Positions 41,601 to 53,750 of a stretch of 64,000 nt of DNA are shown here, piece by piece. The stretch covers positions 16,665,625 to 16,729,624 of the forward strand of contig CM067344.1 of the NCBI GenBank assembly GCA_034190875.2. The letters run 5' to 3'. Under the pieces are notes generated by a model, which saw nothing but the letters and a program-made list of their open reading frames with translations, searched no databases and was not told the DNA's origin. Within the stretch, counting starts at the first letter, position 1, and each line of letters opens with the position of its first letter. The translations under genes were made by a program, and so were the position numbers. Origin of the DNA: Urechis unicinctus (Eukaryota > Annelida > Polychaeta > Xenopneusta > Urechidae).

Positions 41601-43317
41601 CCAGTATGCCGAGCAAGTTACTGGCTGCTTTCAACGTGCGTAAATACACAAAGTTATCAAGCATTACAATTTTGAGAGTGGTATCGGGCCGACAATGAAA
41701 TGTTGAAAAGACCTTTAACACAAAACTCGCCCTTTGTATCCTAATGTGTTTTGTAAGGGGCAACTATTAGGATGCATGCTGTTTGGTGCAGGGTCCGACT
41801 AGGGCCACTGGAATAAAATATCCCAATGTTTTACCAGTAGAATGCATGACTCTGTCGATGGAAACTAATGTCTTGTGTTATACAGAACGAGCCGAATTTC
41901 AGAAGGGGGAGAGGGGCATTCGCGAAATTAAATGATGGCCTTTATATATTTTTTAGTGATTCCATGAATCCAGAGATAGTTAATGTATACCCCCAAAATA
42001 GAGTTTACATGCAGAGAGTTCGGTCACACTGGCTCTGTAGATATCCGGGTTCTCCGTCTCTCCCAGCTACCATGTTTATCAATAACCCAAAGGAAGGCTG
42101 TCACATTCATTGCCTACGTTTGTATCACATGCTGAATCGGGAATCGCAGTTGTCGGAGCGAGAAATTAGAGTTTCTAAATAAGAGGAAATACAATCTTTT
42201 TACTTGATTGATGCGCTTTATTACCACAATAATTTGGGGATGCATGTCAGATTATTCAAAAGTCAGAAGGACATATAAAGCTGAAAGGCTCTTGGCGGGG
42301 TATTTTGTAGCTGAATAATATTCGTGCATTTCAAGCACCAAGTTACCTGGTTTTCTAGCACAATTGTCTTAATTTTCGATCCCTGCTGTATAAAGTTGAT
42401 ATAATTTGATCTAAACGGTGTACCTCAAGTGAAGGCAAATGATGCAACGGTAGTAAATATTGCTGAATCTCGGTTGCAGAAGGTGATCAGAGAGCTAAGA
42501 CACCAATATAACCGGGTAGCACTCATGGTTGAAGCTTTGAAAGCAATCTAACTTGTGCTGTCGAAATTTGTTCAATGTTGACGGATATGGGTAGTAATAT
42601 TCAATATATGAATATGGGTGAGTGTCCAAGCTGACGATTTCCGTGCCCCTAGACATATCTTGTGTCAATGTTTGTTAAAAGTGTCCATCATTTAGCATCA
42701 CTCTGAGAAACATGCTTTTATCAAGCATAAAATGAGCATGCTGTATCGATACAAGTAATGTATTGCTACCACTCACAATGTCACAGTTAGAGAGAGCATG
42801 CTGGTCAAATAGTGCGAACGATTATGTGTACAAAATGTTAATCATAGTTGTATTTTATGATTATCAACATCAAATATAATAAAATGTACAGTTGCGTCTC
42901 GGAATTGTATAGTAACGATTAAATATCACTGTGCAAGCTTTATTATACACAGTCGGATGGCCTCATCTGTCGACAAAGATGATTACACATATGACGGATG
43001 ACATGATGTTTATTTTTTGGCAATCGATCGCAAACTATGAATCGGAGCGATTTTACTTATGGCCTCAAAACTGGTATAGTGCAACCGTCCAGCGAAGATG
43101 CATCAGGGGCTTAAGCATTTCTCATTTTGAGTGACCCATTCTTTAATGCCCAATATGCAAACTACAAATACCATACGTTAATATATTATGCATTGAAATT
43201 ATAAAAATGGTACCGGACGAAGATTCCGTTTGATGTATCGATGTATGTATGTCATATTACGCAATTCGGGTCTAATTGAAAGGTATATAATGCTCATAGC
43301 CTCAGATTTTCACATCT
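38695..43317. other. No recognisable gene
   Basis: The longest frame (plus strand, 41868-42182, 104 codons) is unassigned and has no partner frame or recognised domain. Composition is unremarkable. No repeat was matched by eye to the rest of the window. Confidence 0.5.
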
Positions 43318-43386
43318 TGTAATCGAACTCACAACCTTTTGGTCGATAGGAGACGCAGTTTACTACTATGCCTCCGGAACCGGGTA
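43318..43386 (-). repeat. tRNA-derived SINE head (or decayed tRNA)
   Basis: Read on the minus strand, GGCATAGTAGTAAACTGCG resembles an internal A box within a D-arm, and 30-odd bases later GAGTTCGATTAC resembles a B box (GGTTCGANTCC class). CTCCTATCGACCAAAAGG lies between them, where the anticodon arm would be. The T stem is imperfect and the acceptor stem does not close, so it is not a working tRNA. A tRNA-derived SINE is the best reading. The body would extend toward 43180, but I cannot define its tail. Confidence 0.5.
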
Positions 43387-43849
43387 TGAACATACAGCAG
43401 AAAATCGATTGTGGCTTCCCATAGAATACGTGGACGTATCATTTTTGTACATTCTGTTCATAGCACATATATCACTGCACCGTATTACCAAGTTTACTTC
43501 AAAAGTCAGTGGTCAAATTTTTTTGTATAGAGGTTTGACACCATTCTGGAGAAAAATTAACAATGAATTCATAGATGGCTTGCCGTAGAGCGCGGCGAGA
43601 CATAATTTTTTCTTGATTTTTTGTAAATCAGATATTGATCTGTCTGTATGTCAAATATAATGTAATTCGCTGTATAAACTTTTATATAGAACCAAAATAT
43701 TATCAAAAACGCATAATTCCCATTGGCTTAACATGTGAATCTTAGATTCGTCATACTCAGAAATTTACACCAGTGACCTATACTTTTTATTTTACGTTTC
43801 TTGAGCTTTATATACGAGCTTACTCTGTGCAAAAAATCGTGAAAATCAA

Positions 43850-44735
43850 TGTAAGAATTTAGAACTGACGCAATTGTTTTTTAGGCGGGTGACAAACGTG
43901 CCGTGGGTGAGTTTGATGAGGCGGCTGTGCACGACGGGGTCAACAAAGACAGGAGATGATGCGGGAGCGGGAACCAGGCGGAGCATATTATCGTATTTGC
44001 GTTCAGCGTCAAAGATGTGAGGGATGGAAGCTATGATAATTGTGAGAGATGATTCACGATCTTAACGGGTTTTGTTTGTTGTAAATGAAGCTCGAGTCCG
44101 GCTGAGGTGCGACGAATATTTCCAAGCAACAAATGTCGATGAGTGTTGAAGCTGGTTTGGGACCATATTTCCCTTTCTTAAGAATCCGAAGAAAGCGAGG
44201 AGAACGGATGTTAATACAGTTGCGACTTCCGGTGACGCGTGGTTGGTGTTACGTATCCTAGGTTCGAAGGGAAGTCTCGCGATGGGTGTATTTTCGAGAG
44301 ACTTCTTAATCGATTGTAGCATTATCTTTATGTTGAACTGCGTAGGTCAACAAAAGGGATAGCGAAACGTAAATGAAGCACGCTAACACAGAAAAGATAG
44401 TTCTTAATTGATTGGTATGAGTGGAGTGATTTACACAAGCAAGCAATGCAACGACAGATGGTTATAGAGTTAGGAATAGGGGTCAGGCTGTGTGAAGTGC
44501 AAAATTTTGCCACCGAGGCGCTGTTTTTAATCAGGGCCATGCCGCGGCCGATCTGAGCCAAACCGGTGAAAGACGCCTGGAACGGAAGCAAAGAGTTATA
44601 TAAGGGTAAATAACTAATTAATGGGATCAAATGTAAATTGAAACATGTCATTGGAAACTTTGAACTCTTGCGTGGTGACAGAAGTGGAAAAATGGTGGAG
44701 CTCGAATTTGGTAGGGCGATAAGAGCCACGTGGGT
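43850..44735 (-). mobile_element. Tyrosine recombinase fossil, DIRS-like or Crypton-like (broken)
   Basis: Minus-strand translations carry, in the right order, the signature of the animal mobile-element tyrosine recombinase family. Near 44350-44500 is the N-terminal SAM-like core-binding pattern (KFCTSHS, then YQSIKNYL, then VSVLHL). The catalytic domain starts near 44150-44200 (LAFFGFLRKGNMVP). Its middle lies near 43940-43990 (RLVPAPASSPVF). This family integrates circular DNA at short core sites and is known from DIRS-like retroelements and Cryptons. The copy is broken, with several interruptions, and no partner reverse transcriptase or terminal repeats were found nearby. Local GC is higher than in the surroundings, and the GC-rich stretch extends to about 45000, which may be more of the same element. 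Confidence 0.7.
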
Positions 44736-45650
44736 GGTCGGCCATATATTATGCGCTAATAGAGCAGCTGTGTGTGGCTTCTACGAACCACAAATCTCGC
44801 AACAAACGCTATATGTTAGGTAACCGGGAACAACCCGAGTTCAAAGCTTGTGATACAGCCTTATTATCCACGGCTAAGACTGCACTGACGCTCCAATAAA
44901 GACCCCCGTAGTGAGGCAACTGTCTAGCCTACAGGGAAAGGGCGCGCGAGTAAGGCGAACCAAGATGCGCCACAGGGCGAGAAACACGAGGGAGGGAGGA
45001 AAGGGCTGATTATTTACTATTAAAGATGATACTTATGCATCATCGGTCAGTTGCATATCGTCTCTCTGTCACAGTTCTATTAGCATTGTGGTCAGTATAA
45101 TTTGAGAAACGCCTATTGATACAAGCAAATTTAAATAAATAGGATATAACGTGAAATCCATTCAAGGCAATGTTAAAGCTAAATTTCATGGCTGGTTTAC
45201 GAAATATCTGTTGATCTAGCAATAATCAAGCTCCAATCGTATAAATAACCCCACGTTGTTCCAACAGACCAACAAATATGACTAATTACATCAATATAGC
45301 CCATTGCGTCATTGATTGGGTGGTGGAACAACACGAATTGCTTTGGTGGTTGGCTACCCTCTGCGCCTGTCATTGAAATCCGGCACAAATAGAAAGAACT
45401 CAGTTCCAATATCCGGTTTTTACAGGTTGACCATCCCCACTCTAGCTAGCCCACCGCTCCCTCACCAGAGAAGCATCCTCCTTCCATTGTCCCCTTCATG
45501 AGACTTCGCGCTCGAAAGCAAAAATAAACTAGATTCGGCAGGCACGCCATCGGCAAGTCTTCCAATGGCAAGCAATCGGGTCTGTGATTGCGCCTTGTTA
45601 AGAAACCCCATGCGCAGCACACGTTTACGATAGATGTCAGCGAGGGGAGT
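44736..45650. other. GC-richer flank of the recombinase fossil
   Basis: Bases 44740-45000 are noticeably GC-rich and purine-rich (GGGCGCGCGAGTAAGGCGAA near 44941), unlike the AT-rich surroundings, and may belong to the same element. The remainder holds short unassigned frames. CAAGTCTTCCAATGGCAAGC at 45554 is the first of several related GTCTTCCAAC motifs that recur to 48.4 kb. Confidence 0.4.
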
Positions 45651-46160
45651 TGGTAACGCGCACTATTTTTCGATAGATGTCACAAGCTGCAGCCCCTTAG
45701 ATGTTTTGATATGACCCCTTAGCAGATGTTTTGACATGACCCCTTAACCAAGTCAATAAAAAGCCGAGGGAATGGCACTAAGCCTGTGGGTTCGACTCCA
45801 AGGTGTGACAACCTGACTCCTGACTCGGATGATCACGTACAAATGGTGGTCACATCTTTGAAAAGGGATGTAAAAGATCCTTTGAGGACGACGTGCTCCG
45901 TAGCAGTGACCAGTTTAGAGTAATTTACACAATTGTAGTCGTACATAACTTAGTTGCTAAATACGAATATGTTTCGATGCACACAAACACACACACACCC
46001 ACGTTACTGGTCGATTACCTAAGGCTAGGACTTCTTTGAGTTGGCACAAGCGCCAACGGCATGTCTTCCAACGGCAAACCTGGACGACCAGCAATACGGT
46101 ACCAACAATATAACACAAACAATATTATCTCTAAACAAAAAATATATATGAATAAATATT

Positions 46161-46162
<2 letters not shown>

Positions 46163-46257
<95 letters not shown>

Positions 46258-46283
46258 TTTTATATTTATATATGTGTATATTC

Positions 46284-46331
<48 letters not shown>

Positions 46332-46361
46332 GTATATATATGTATGTATATATATATATAT

Positions 46362-46409
<48 letters not shown>

Positions 46410-46454
46410 TCATTTATTTATATATCTATATATATATGTATATTTATATATATG

Positions 46455-46485
<31 letters not shown>

Positions 46486-46580
46486 GTATATATATGTATA
46501 TATATATATATAATATGTATATATATATGTATATATGTATATTTAATATATATGTGTGTATATATATATGTAAATATATA

Positions 46581-46638
<58 letters not shown>

Positions 46639-46680
46639 AATCCATATATACAATTATATATATATACGTATATAAAACAC
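46163..46680. repeat. (AT)n array, first unit
   Basis: About 500 bases of AT dinucleotides. The first 90 bases are pure, then interspersed with GTATAT and TTTATAT variants, and pure again at 46585-46633. The array follows the first of the two near-identical 100-bp unique blocks. Confidence 0.96.
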
Positions 46681-46811
46681 ACACACACTTATAGGTTGGC
46701 CTACATAGAGTTGGCACATGCGCCAACGGCATGTCTTCCAACGACAAGCCTGGACGACCAGCAATACGGTACCAACAATATACCACAAACAATATTATCT
46801 CTAAAAAAAAA

Positions 46812-47027
46812 TATATATGAATATATATATATAAATATATATGTATATATACATGTATTTATATACATATATTTATTTTTATATTTATATATATGTGTAT
46901 ATGTATATTTATATATATATATATGTATATATGTATATATATATGTATGTATCAAATATGTATATATATATATATATATATATATTTATTTATATATCTA
47001 TGTATATATGTATATTTATATATATGT

Positions 47028-47063
<36 letters not shown>

Positions 47064-47300
47064 TATATATGTATATCTATATATATGTATATCTGTATAT
47101 CTAATATATATGTGTATATATATTTTATGTGTATATATATCCCCTATATCTATATATATATCCAGATATGTATATCTCTATCTATGTATCTCTATATGTC
47201 TATATATATATATTTATATATATATCTCTATATATATATATATATTTCTATATATCTCTATACGTCTATAAACACACACTTATAAATATTCACATATATA
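46812..47300. repeat. (AT)n array, second unit
   Basis: Degenerate AT/GTATAT sequence follows the second unique block. It is less pure than the first array, so the two have diverged in length and interruption pattern since the duplication. It ends in CACACACTTATAAATATTC, similar to CACACACACACTTATAGG at the end of the first array (46680). Confidence 0.95.
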
Positions 47301-47356
47301 TGCTAATTATAGATAGCTGCTCGGCGCTCGGAAGCTTGGCATCGGAAACCGTGTGT

Positions 47357-47499
<143 letters not shown>

Positions 47500-47780
47500 C
47501 GTGTATGCGTGTTTGTGTGTATATATACCCGCTTTGATTGCACCGGGACATCCAGTGCACACTGTCGCTGAGACATAAAGACAGTATATACACGGACCGA
47601 GAATAGCTTGTAACGCGCACTATTATAAGCTGCCGCTTAATGTTTTGACATGACCCCTTTGCCAAGTCAATATTGAGCCGACGAAAGTGAGAAATGCCGC
47701 TGGTCGATTACGTAAGGTTTAGCCTGTTTTGACATGACCGCCTACCCAAGTCAATGCAAACCCAGCCAAGGCTCTGGTCG

Positions 47781-48299
47781 ATTACGTAAGGTTTGGCCTA
47801 CTTAAACACGAACTGCTGTTAGCCTGCCGCTAAGCTGCTGCAGTAGAAAACCTTGAAACTAATCGTCCTTTTTACTGTTTTTTGTTACTGTGAATGCTAA
47901 AAATACTGTTACAATCATTATCACGAGGCCAAGTTCTAAATACTGACAAAATTTCATGTCCGTAAATACAGCCGTTTCAGAGATATCAGCGAGGAGAGAA
48001 CTCGTAGCAAAAATCGCGATAGGTACTCTAAAATATATGTCATTATACAAAGTACAAAAGGTGAAAACAAGTATTTTTTTCGCCTATTCCATGCTACGAT
48101 AATTGCTTGTTATGGAGGAGATAGTTACAGAAAATGGGGGAAAAAATCGACGAAAAATTAATCCCATAAGCCTCCAACACTGCGCATGCGCGTCAAACTG
48201 GATCGCCAGTTGTGTCTCAACTTGATCTATCATTCCCCAAAATTTCATGTTGATATGTTTAACCGTTCCGGAGAAAAGCCTGAAAAACCTTGACTGGAG
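47781..48299. other. Intergenic stretch with a repeated ~40-bp motif
   Basis: CAAAATTTCATGTCCGTAAA...CCGTTTCAGAGAT at 47947-47984 and CAAAATTTCATGTTGATATG...CCGTTCCGGAGAAA at 48238-48275 are clearly related, about 290 bp apart in the same orientation. A short minus-strand frame at 47859-48050 with a hydrophobic stretch is unassigned. The second copy runs straight into the poly-A tract, so this block could be the 3' part of a retroposed sequence. Confidence 0.45.

Positions 48300-48332
<33 letters not shown>
48300..48332. repeat. Poly-A tract (33 A)
   Basis: An uninterrupted run of 33 A residues follows CTTGACTGGAG. It could be the tail of a plus-strand retroposed insert whose body lies upstream. 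Confidence 0.97.
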
Positions 48333-48335
<3 letters not shown>

Positions 48336-48348
48336 TGGCTAAACCAAT

Positions 48349-48376
48349 ATGTCTTCCAACTATCGTTGGAAGACAT
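48349..48376. repeat. Perfect 12-bp-stem hairpin
   Basis: ATGTCTTCCAAC at 48349-48360 and GTTGGAAGACAT at 48365-48376 form a perfect 12-bp stem with a TATC loop. The arm sequence TGTCTTCCAAC also occurs without its partner at 46059 and 46727, and as a variant at 45555. No T run follows, so it is not a typical terminator. Confidence 0.92.
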
Positions 48377-48410
48377 AATAAGGTGACCGTCTACTGCTAC
48401 TGCCAGCCCG

Positions 48411-48427
48411 CCCCCCCCCCCCCCCCC
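48411..48427. repeat. Poly-C tract (17 C)
   Basis: Seventeen consecutive C residues preceded by GCCCG. It is unusual in an AT-rich region and lies only about 80 bp from the 33-A tract. It could form an i-motif, with a G-quadruplex on the other strand. Confidence 0.95.
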
Positions 48428-49279
48428 GTGTCTGTTGGTTACACTCCCCTCATTGTCAATGAGCAAAGAGGATGCCTCAGTTGCTGTCTTCCGTCCCACC
48501 ATGATATCGTGCCTCGTCTTGCGGCTGGGTTGTGAAGTAATTTCTGACGATTACCAACCTTATTTTTTTCCATCAGACGAACACATCAAATAATTGACTC
48601 CGACCGACCATAACCAATAATGCTTGGGAAGTTATGGGTTCCAGTTTAGGTCTCTTGGGGCCGGCCCTCGTAAAGTTTGCCGGACAATGAACAAGGAACA
48701 TACGTGTCTCTGTGGGGGGCTATAGACGCATGTGAAGCGGGCGGGAATGAGTGGCATGTAATCTAAATTTAACACGATTATATAATAATTAAATTCCATT
48801 AACACGACCTGCATTTTGGAGAAACCCTTTAAGCTTGCAAGAGTAGGCTGAGGTTGATATCAGCCATACAAAAAAGCTCAAAGGGTCTTTCTTGAATAAC
48901 AAAATGCGGCAGGGTGGTTCGGAATGCTGGCTAAACGATTATCTTCGGGTTTGAGGCAATTTAGCTCAGAATGGACGTACCAACAGCGCCATGCGATACG
49001 CAAAAGTAACACAGCTACTATGTTCTTCAATGATATGTTGTATAAGATCTGTGCAACTATCTTGAATGTGATATCCAACGTATATAACTGTCTTCAGAAT
49101 GATTATAGCTTTCGTTGGTGGGATCTATCCCTCTAGCTGCAGCTTTGGCACCAATGAAACGGCCATTGAAGTTGCAATTAACACATTCCGCTCCCCACAA
49201 ACACGTCCTGGAGTAACATTGACATGAAAACACATACCCAAATACAAACGCAGACGGCCAATGTTGTGGTATGTGGACT
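48428..49279. other. No recognisable gene
   Basis: Short unassigned frames only, and no long repeat seen. The segment leads into the minisatellite. Confidence 0.5.
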
Positions 49280-49708
49280 GTTTGTGAGTATCGGCCTACA
49301 ACTCAGCTTCACTACCTAGACTATCGGTCAATAGCTCCACACCACTACTTGTGAGTGTCGGTCTATATCTCGCCATCACTGCTTTTGCGTATCTGTCTCA
49401 AAGCTTCCACCTCAGCCTGTGTATATCTGTTATTAGAATAAGTTAACTGCTTGTGGATATCAGGCTATAACTCAACTACACTGCCTCCGAGTAGCGGTCC
49501 CTAACCAATCACTGTTTATGAGGGTCGATCTGTAACTTCCATCCACTGCTTGTGAGTGTCAGTCACAAACTACCATTCACTGCTTGTGAGTGTTGGTCTC
49601 TAACTGCCATATCAATGCATGTGGAATCGATCCATAATTCGTCTTTACTGCTTATGAGTGTCGGTCTCCAACAACTGTTCACTGTGAGTATCGGTCTGAA
49701 ACTCTAGC
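49280..49708 (+). repeat. Minisatellite, ~40-bp degenerate units
   Basis: The motif TGYTTGTGAGTGTCGGTCTNTAACT recurs about ten times with unit lengths of roughly 36-46 bp. Examples are GTTTGTGAGTATCGGCC (49279), ACTTGTGAGTGTCGGTC (about 49347), GCTTGTGAGTGTCAGTC (about 49547), GCTTGTGAGTGTTGGTC (about 49581) and GCTTATGAGTGTCGGTC (about 49651). Spacers and units have diverged, so it is not a CRISPR array. The last unit runs directly into the LINE-coding sequence at about 49709. Confidence 0.88.
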
Positions 49709-49710
49709 TA

Positions 49711-50830
49711 ACATTCCTGTTGATGGGAGACCTGAATGCCAGGGTAAAAGCAAACAAAGATTTCATATGCAATTATTGTGAAAAACATCTGCCTGTGTAA
49801 GATGAATATACTTTAGACACAAACCTAACCTCACGATCAAGCCTAGATAAAACACAAGACCAAAGAGGGAATCAACTTCTTGAAATCTGTATCGGAGCTC
49901 AGTTGCGAATGGTCAATGGTAGGAAACTAGGCGATACGTTAGGCTACTATTCTAGTTACCAGTATAATGGTAGCAGCACTGTAGATTATGGAATATGCAG
50001 TGATTCGCTCTCGCGCAAAATACTCCTTGGAATACTATGCAATTGACCAGACTAAAAAGAGAAACAGCAGCAAAGGCCAGGCTAATGTGTAAGACGGCGA
50101 CAAGGGAACATCGAAAGAGTTATTTCTTATCTCCAAAAAGATACCGAAAGGAAATGAAATACTCAAAAAAACATTACATGAACAAATAATAAACTTAACT
50201 CTTTGCAGAAAACTAACCAAAAGAAGTTCTGGCAATTACTAGAGGATATTAAAACCACACCGGAAAACAAAAAACAAAGCTAATCACATTAAACTAGGGG
50301 CATGAAAGCGAGATCACAAAACTACTTAGAAGAAAACAACATTATATCGCGACATAAAGCAAGGTTCAAACAGAACTCGAGCCCTTTTGATCATATTTTG
50401 TACCATGATAAATGATAAATATACCAAATCAAAGGTCCAAAAACTATATATATGATTTGTCAATTTTTAGCAAGCATTTGATAGAGCGTGTCACACAGGG
50501 CGGCTTCTCAAATTAGCCAGGCAGGGAAGAAATAATCATTTTTACAGATATATCAAAGACATATACTCATTAACAAAATTGTGTCAAAGTGAACAATGAA
50601 AAGCACACATGTTTTTTCTCCTCGGACATAGGTTTTTGGCAAGGAGATAGTTTGAGTCCATGTTTATTCAATATATACATAAATGATACAAAACAAAGAA
50701 CATACAGATGAGGTAACCCTAGGTTCAGCACATCTTGATAGACTGTTATATGCAGATGATGTTGTCCTTGTCTCAACTAGTCAGCAGAGTCTCCAGAACT
50801 CCATCGAAAATAATTGCCAATAATGAATGC
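49711..50830 (+). mobile_element. Truncated non-LTR retrotransposon (LINE): endonuclease plus reverse transcriptase
   Basis: The element nicks target DNA with an APE-type endonuclease and reverse-transcribes its RNA there. The endonuclease C-terminal half is readable in one frame from 49711 to 50046: LLMGDLNARV, then DQRGNQLLEICI, then NGRKLGDTLG, then YNGSSTVDYGICSDSL. That frame has one in-frame TAA at 49798-49800. A linker piece KKFWQLLEDIK follows near 50224-50260. Reverse-transcriptase blocks are AFDRACHTGRLLKLAR (from 50469), FWQGDSLSPCLFNIYIND (about 50633-50690, shifted frame) and the catalytic LLYADDVVLVS (YADD codons 50749-50760, another frame). Only about 420 bp separates the endonuclease end from the first RT block, so an internal deletion is likely. 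The RT thumb and C-terminal region and any tail are missing. It is dead by 5' truncation, frameshifts, stops and 3' loss. The clade is not certain; a CR1/L2- or I-related group is likely. Confidence 0.92.
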
Positions 50831-51187
50831 GCAAAACACAAATGGAATAATTGTCCTGGTATTGGTTGTGCAATCCTTTTACTTTACTATTCTTTCTGTT
50901 GTCAATACTGCTTTGTCTTCCCAATAGGCTGCGTAATTCCGCCACACAAAGGTTGGTTCTTGCTGTACCTAATCATAACGTTGGTTTTCAAATGACACTG
51001 AAATGTCGAGTTGCATCGCCCTGAAGAGCATTTTGAAAACATCTACTTTCCAGCCGCTCGACATGGGAATTGTGCAAAGTAAGCACTGAAGGGACCCACA
51101 GTAATATTTATGATGCAAAATCCCTCTAAATGCGATGCTATCTGGAGCATAAGCACAGTTGATCATATCCGCAGCGGGGAGTGGAAA
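50831..51187. other. Stretch between LINE and palindromic element
   Basis: No further LINE motif is readable after about 50830. No tail or target duplication is evident. Confidence 0.45.
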
Positions 51188-51573
<386 letters not shown>

Positions 51574-53673
51574 AGTTATAGTAGACACTATTGAATGCCT
51601 CTGATTAGCATCTGAACTGTGCGAATCATTCAACTTATCTGATTAGTCTTATGTTAGCTCTATCCTATCAGCACTGTTCTAGTAAATACCATTGAACTTC
51701 CCTTGGCTAGAAGAAGCAACATAGAAATATAATACATATGTTTTAAAACCATTCTTATTAGTTGTTCGATCATAATGTTTTCTGAAATGATAACCCGCTG
51801 TTACCCTCTGGATGATTACATTGCAAAATGAGCATTGCTCGTAAGTGGCCATTCATGTGCTAACGAATGCATCCACAATTGCATACTGCAACAATGATGG
51901 CAGCCGTATAATGTACTATAATCTACATGAGTTATAAAAAATGTGGCATTAATGCAGTCGTATAACTGCTATTATTCGAAAAAGCAAAGTCGAACTTGAC
52001 AGTAACACAAAAGTTGCAGTCTGACAACATGTGTATAATACTTAAGTATGGAATGACTTCAGGTATTAAAGCAAACCGGCCAAAATTGGAAATTCTGAAC
52101 GCGTGCGTGCAACAGCAGCGATATTTATTTGTATATGGTTGTTTATACTCTGCATGTGATTGATATAATATACGAATTGTGAATGTTAATATGTTGCGGG
52201 TATTAGTTATGTTTGAATGCAATGATCTTGTTTTTCCGTTTTAAATAATTTTGCTAAACAAACTTACTAGGAAATAACTCAGTCAGATAGCGATGTACGT
52301 TCAGTATATTGCTTCGTCTACATAGTCATACATATGCTATTTTATTTATGTTTGTTATCTGAGCTTAAAAATTACTAACTTAAAATGGAGGATTCATATA
52401 TATCGTAATGATTATATATACATTATATGCAGTTCTCATTTCAACTTTCCTAATGATCTATATCATTTGTTGTATCAGTTATATGACAAGTGAATGATCC
52501 GCTCGGAAAATGCTACCTCGACATATATATGATAGCAGCATGACAGCCCATTCTCCTATATGTACCTTTTGATGAGTTAACAATATTTAATTATTTCTGT
52601 TCGGGAACGATGTGAAAATTGGAACATCTGTGACAGTAGTTGCATTAGACAACTGATACCAACTGATACTTATCCTAACCCTGACCAATAATAGAAAAGG
52701 AGAGATCTGGCAAAGGATTTACGTGTAGTGATTTTTCACCAGGATAGATGAGTGTGGCAGTGTCATCTGGTAAGTTAATGAGGTTCTTAACATTCAACGG
52801 CGTACACTGACATACTGTCCATGCTTATTTACGCATGCTAGACCGGAGCTGACTTCACTGATGCTTTCCAATAAGAACCAAGTAAATGAAACGATGCGAT
52901 ACATAGATATATACCATTGATTGGTAAATAACCATGTCATCGTCGTCTTATATAAATAGCCATGTACGCATTAGACATTCGGATAGGAGAAAACCTCTTG
53001 TCGGGCAGTTTTGGGGGAATGCCAGTTTCAGTTTGACGTCTGACGTTGCTTCTCGTGTGCTGCAGATAATCATCGACAACCGTTCCAAATGGTCAGGTTG
53101 TTATTGCTTGAAATATAACTAGACTAACACTGTTGAAGGATTAAGTCAATAAGATTTACTCGTTGCAGTCAACAGGCTTTGAAATAATTAGCATCGGAAG
53201 TAACTAAATACTTTACTATGCGGTTAATTCGAATTTCGACAACCTATAACATTCAAATGGCAAGAGCAAAGTGTGAAATTTAACATAGTTAACACAAATA
53301 ATTCAGGTATGACAGAGTCGTATTTCTTTAACAAAGACGGTGGAGCGCAAGAAGTTACTCAAATAAATTGCTCAACCTACCTCCAATCTCATATTAATAC
53401 ATACAGCATTGACAGGTTATGTAAATTATAGGCTACAGGCATATAGTTAGGTATAATAGCTGTCTATCTCCTATGCGCTAAGCGATGGGGCCGCAGTGAG
53501 CAGTCTCAACATTTTATATGCATATGACTGTGTTATGATGGCCATCGTCAGCTGTATTAGTTTCTTGTTCGATGTCTTCAGTACGTCGTTTTGTTATACT
53601 TAACATGAAAAATAGGCCGCTGCAGTACATACCCACCGGTTGTGCTGATATTGCATCATGTCGCGGGCCACTT
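51574..53673. other. No recognisable gene
   Basis: Short unassigned frames only; nothing repeated was noticed. Confidence 0.5.
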
Positions 53674-53750
53674 TATGTGCACATCAAGTGGCATTCGTTT
53701 CGCACGCCTCTCCATGTGCACATCCAGTGAAATTCCATTCGCCTCGTTCG
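53674..53750. repeat. 39-bp imperfect tandem duplication
   Basis: ATGTGCACATCAAGTGGCAT at 53675 recurs 39 bp later at 53714 as ATGTGCACATCCAGTGAAAT, and each is followed by a TTCG..CGC..CTC stretch. It lies in a 120-codon minus-strand frame (53656-54018), whose C-terminus therefore contains a DVHMERRAKRMPLDVHIKW-type repeat. No protein family is recognised for that frame. Confidence 0.8.

Noticed and set aside
41868-42182. 104-codon plus-strand frame
   Set aside because: No domain recognised and no neighbouring coding evidence.
45780-45815. tRNA B-box-like GTGGGTTCGACTCC
   Set aside because: No A box at the right distance and no cloverleaf could be drawn. It is at most a SINE fragment, too weak to list.
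48245-48535. Poly-Phe, poly-Gly and poly-Lys/Pro frames
   Set aside because: They come from the poly-A and poly-C tracts.
49280-49708. CRISPR-like spacing of repeats
   Set aside because: Units vary in length and sequence and the spacers are part of the repeat. There are no cas genes, and the context is eukaryotic. It is a degenerate minisatellite.
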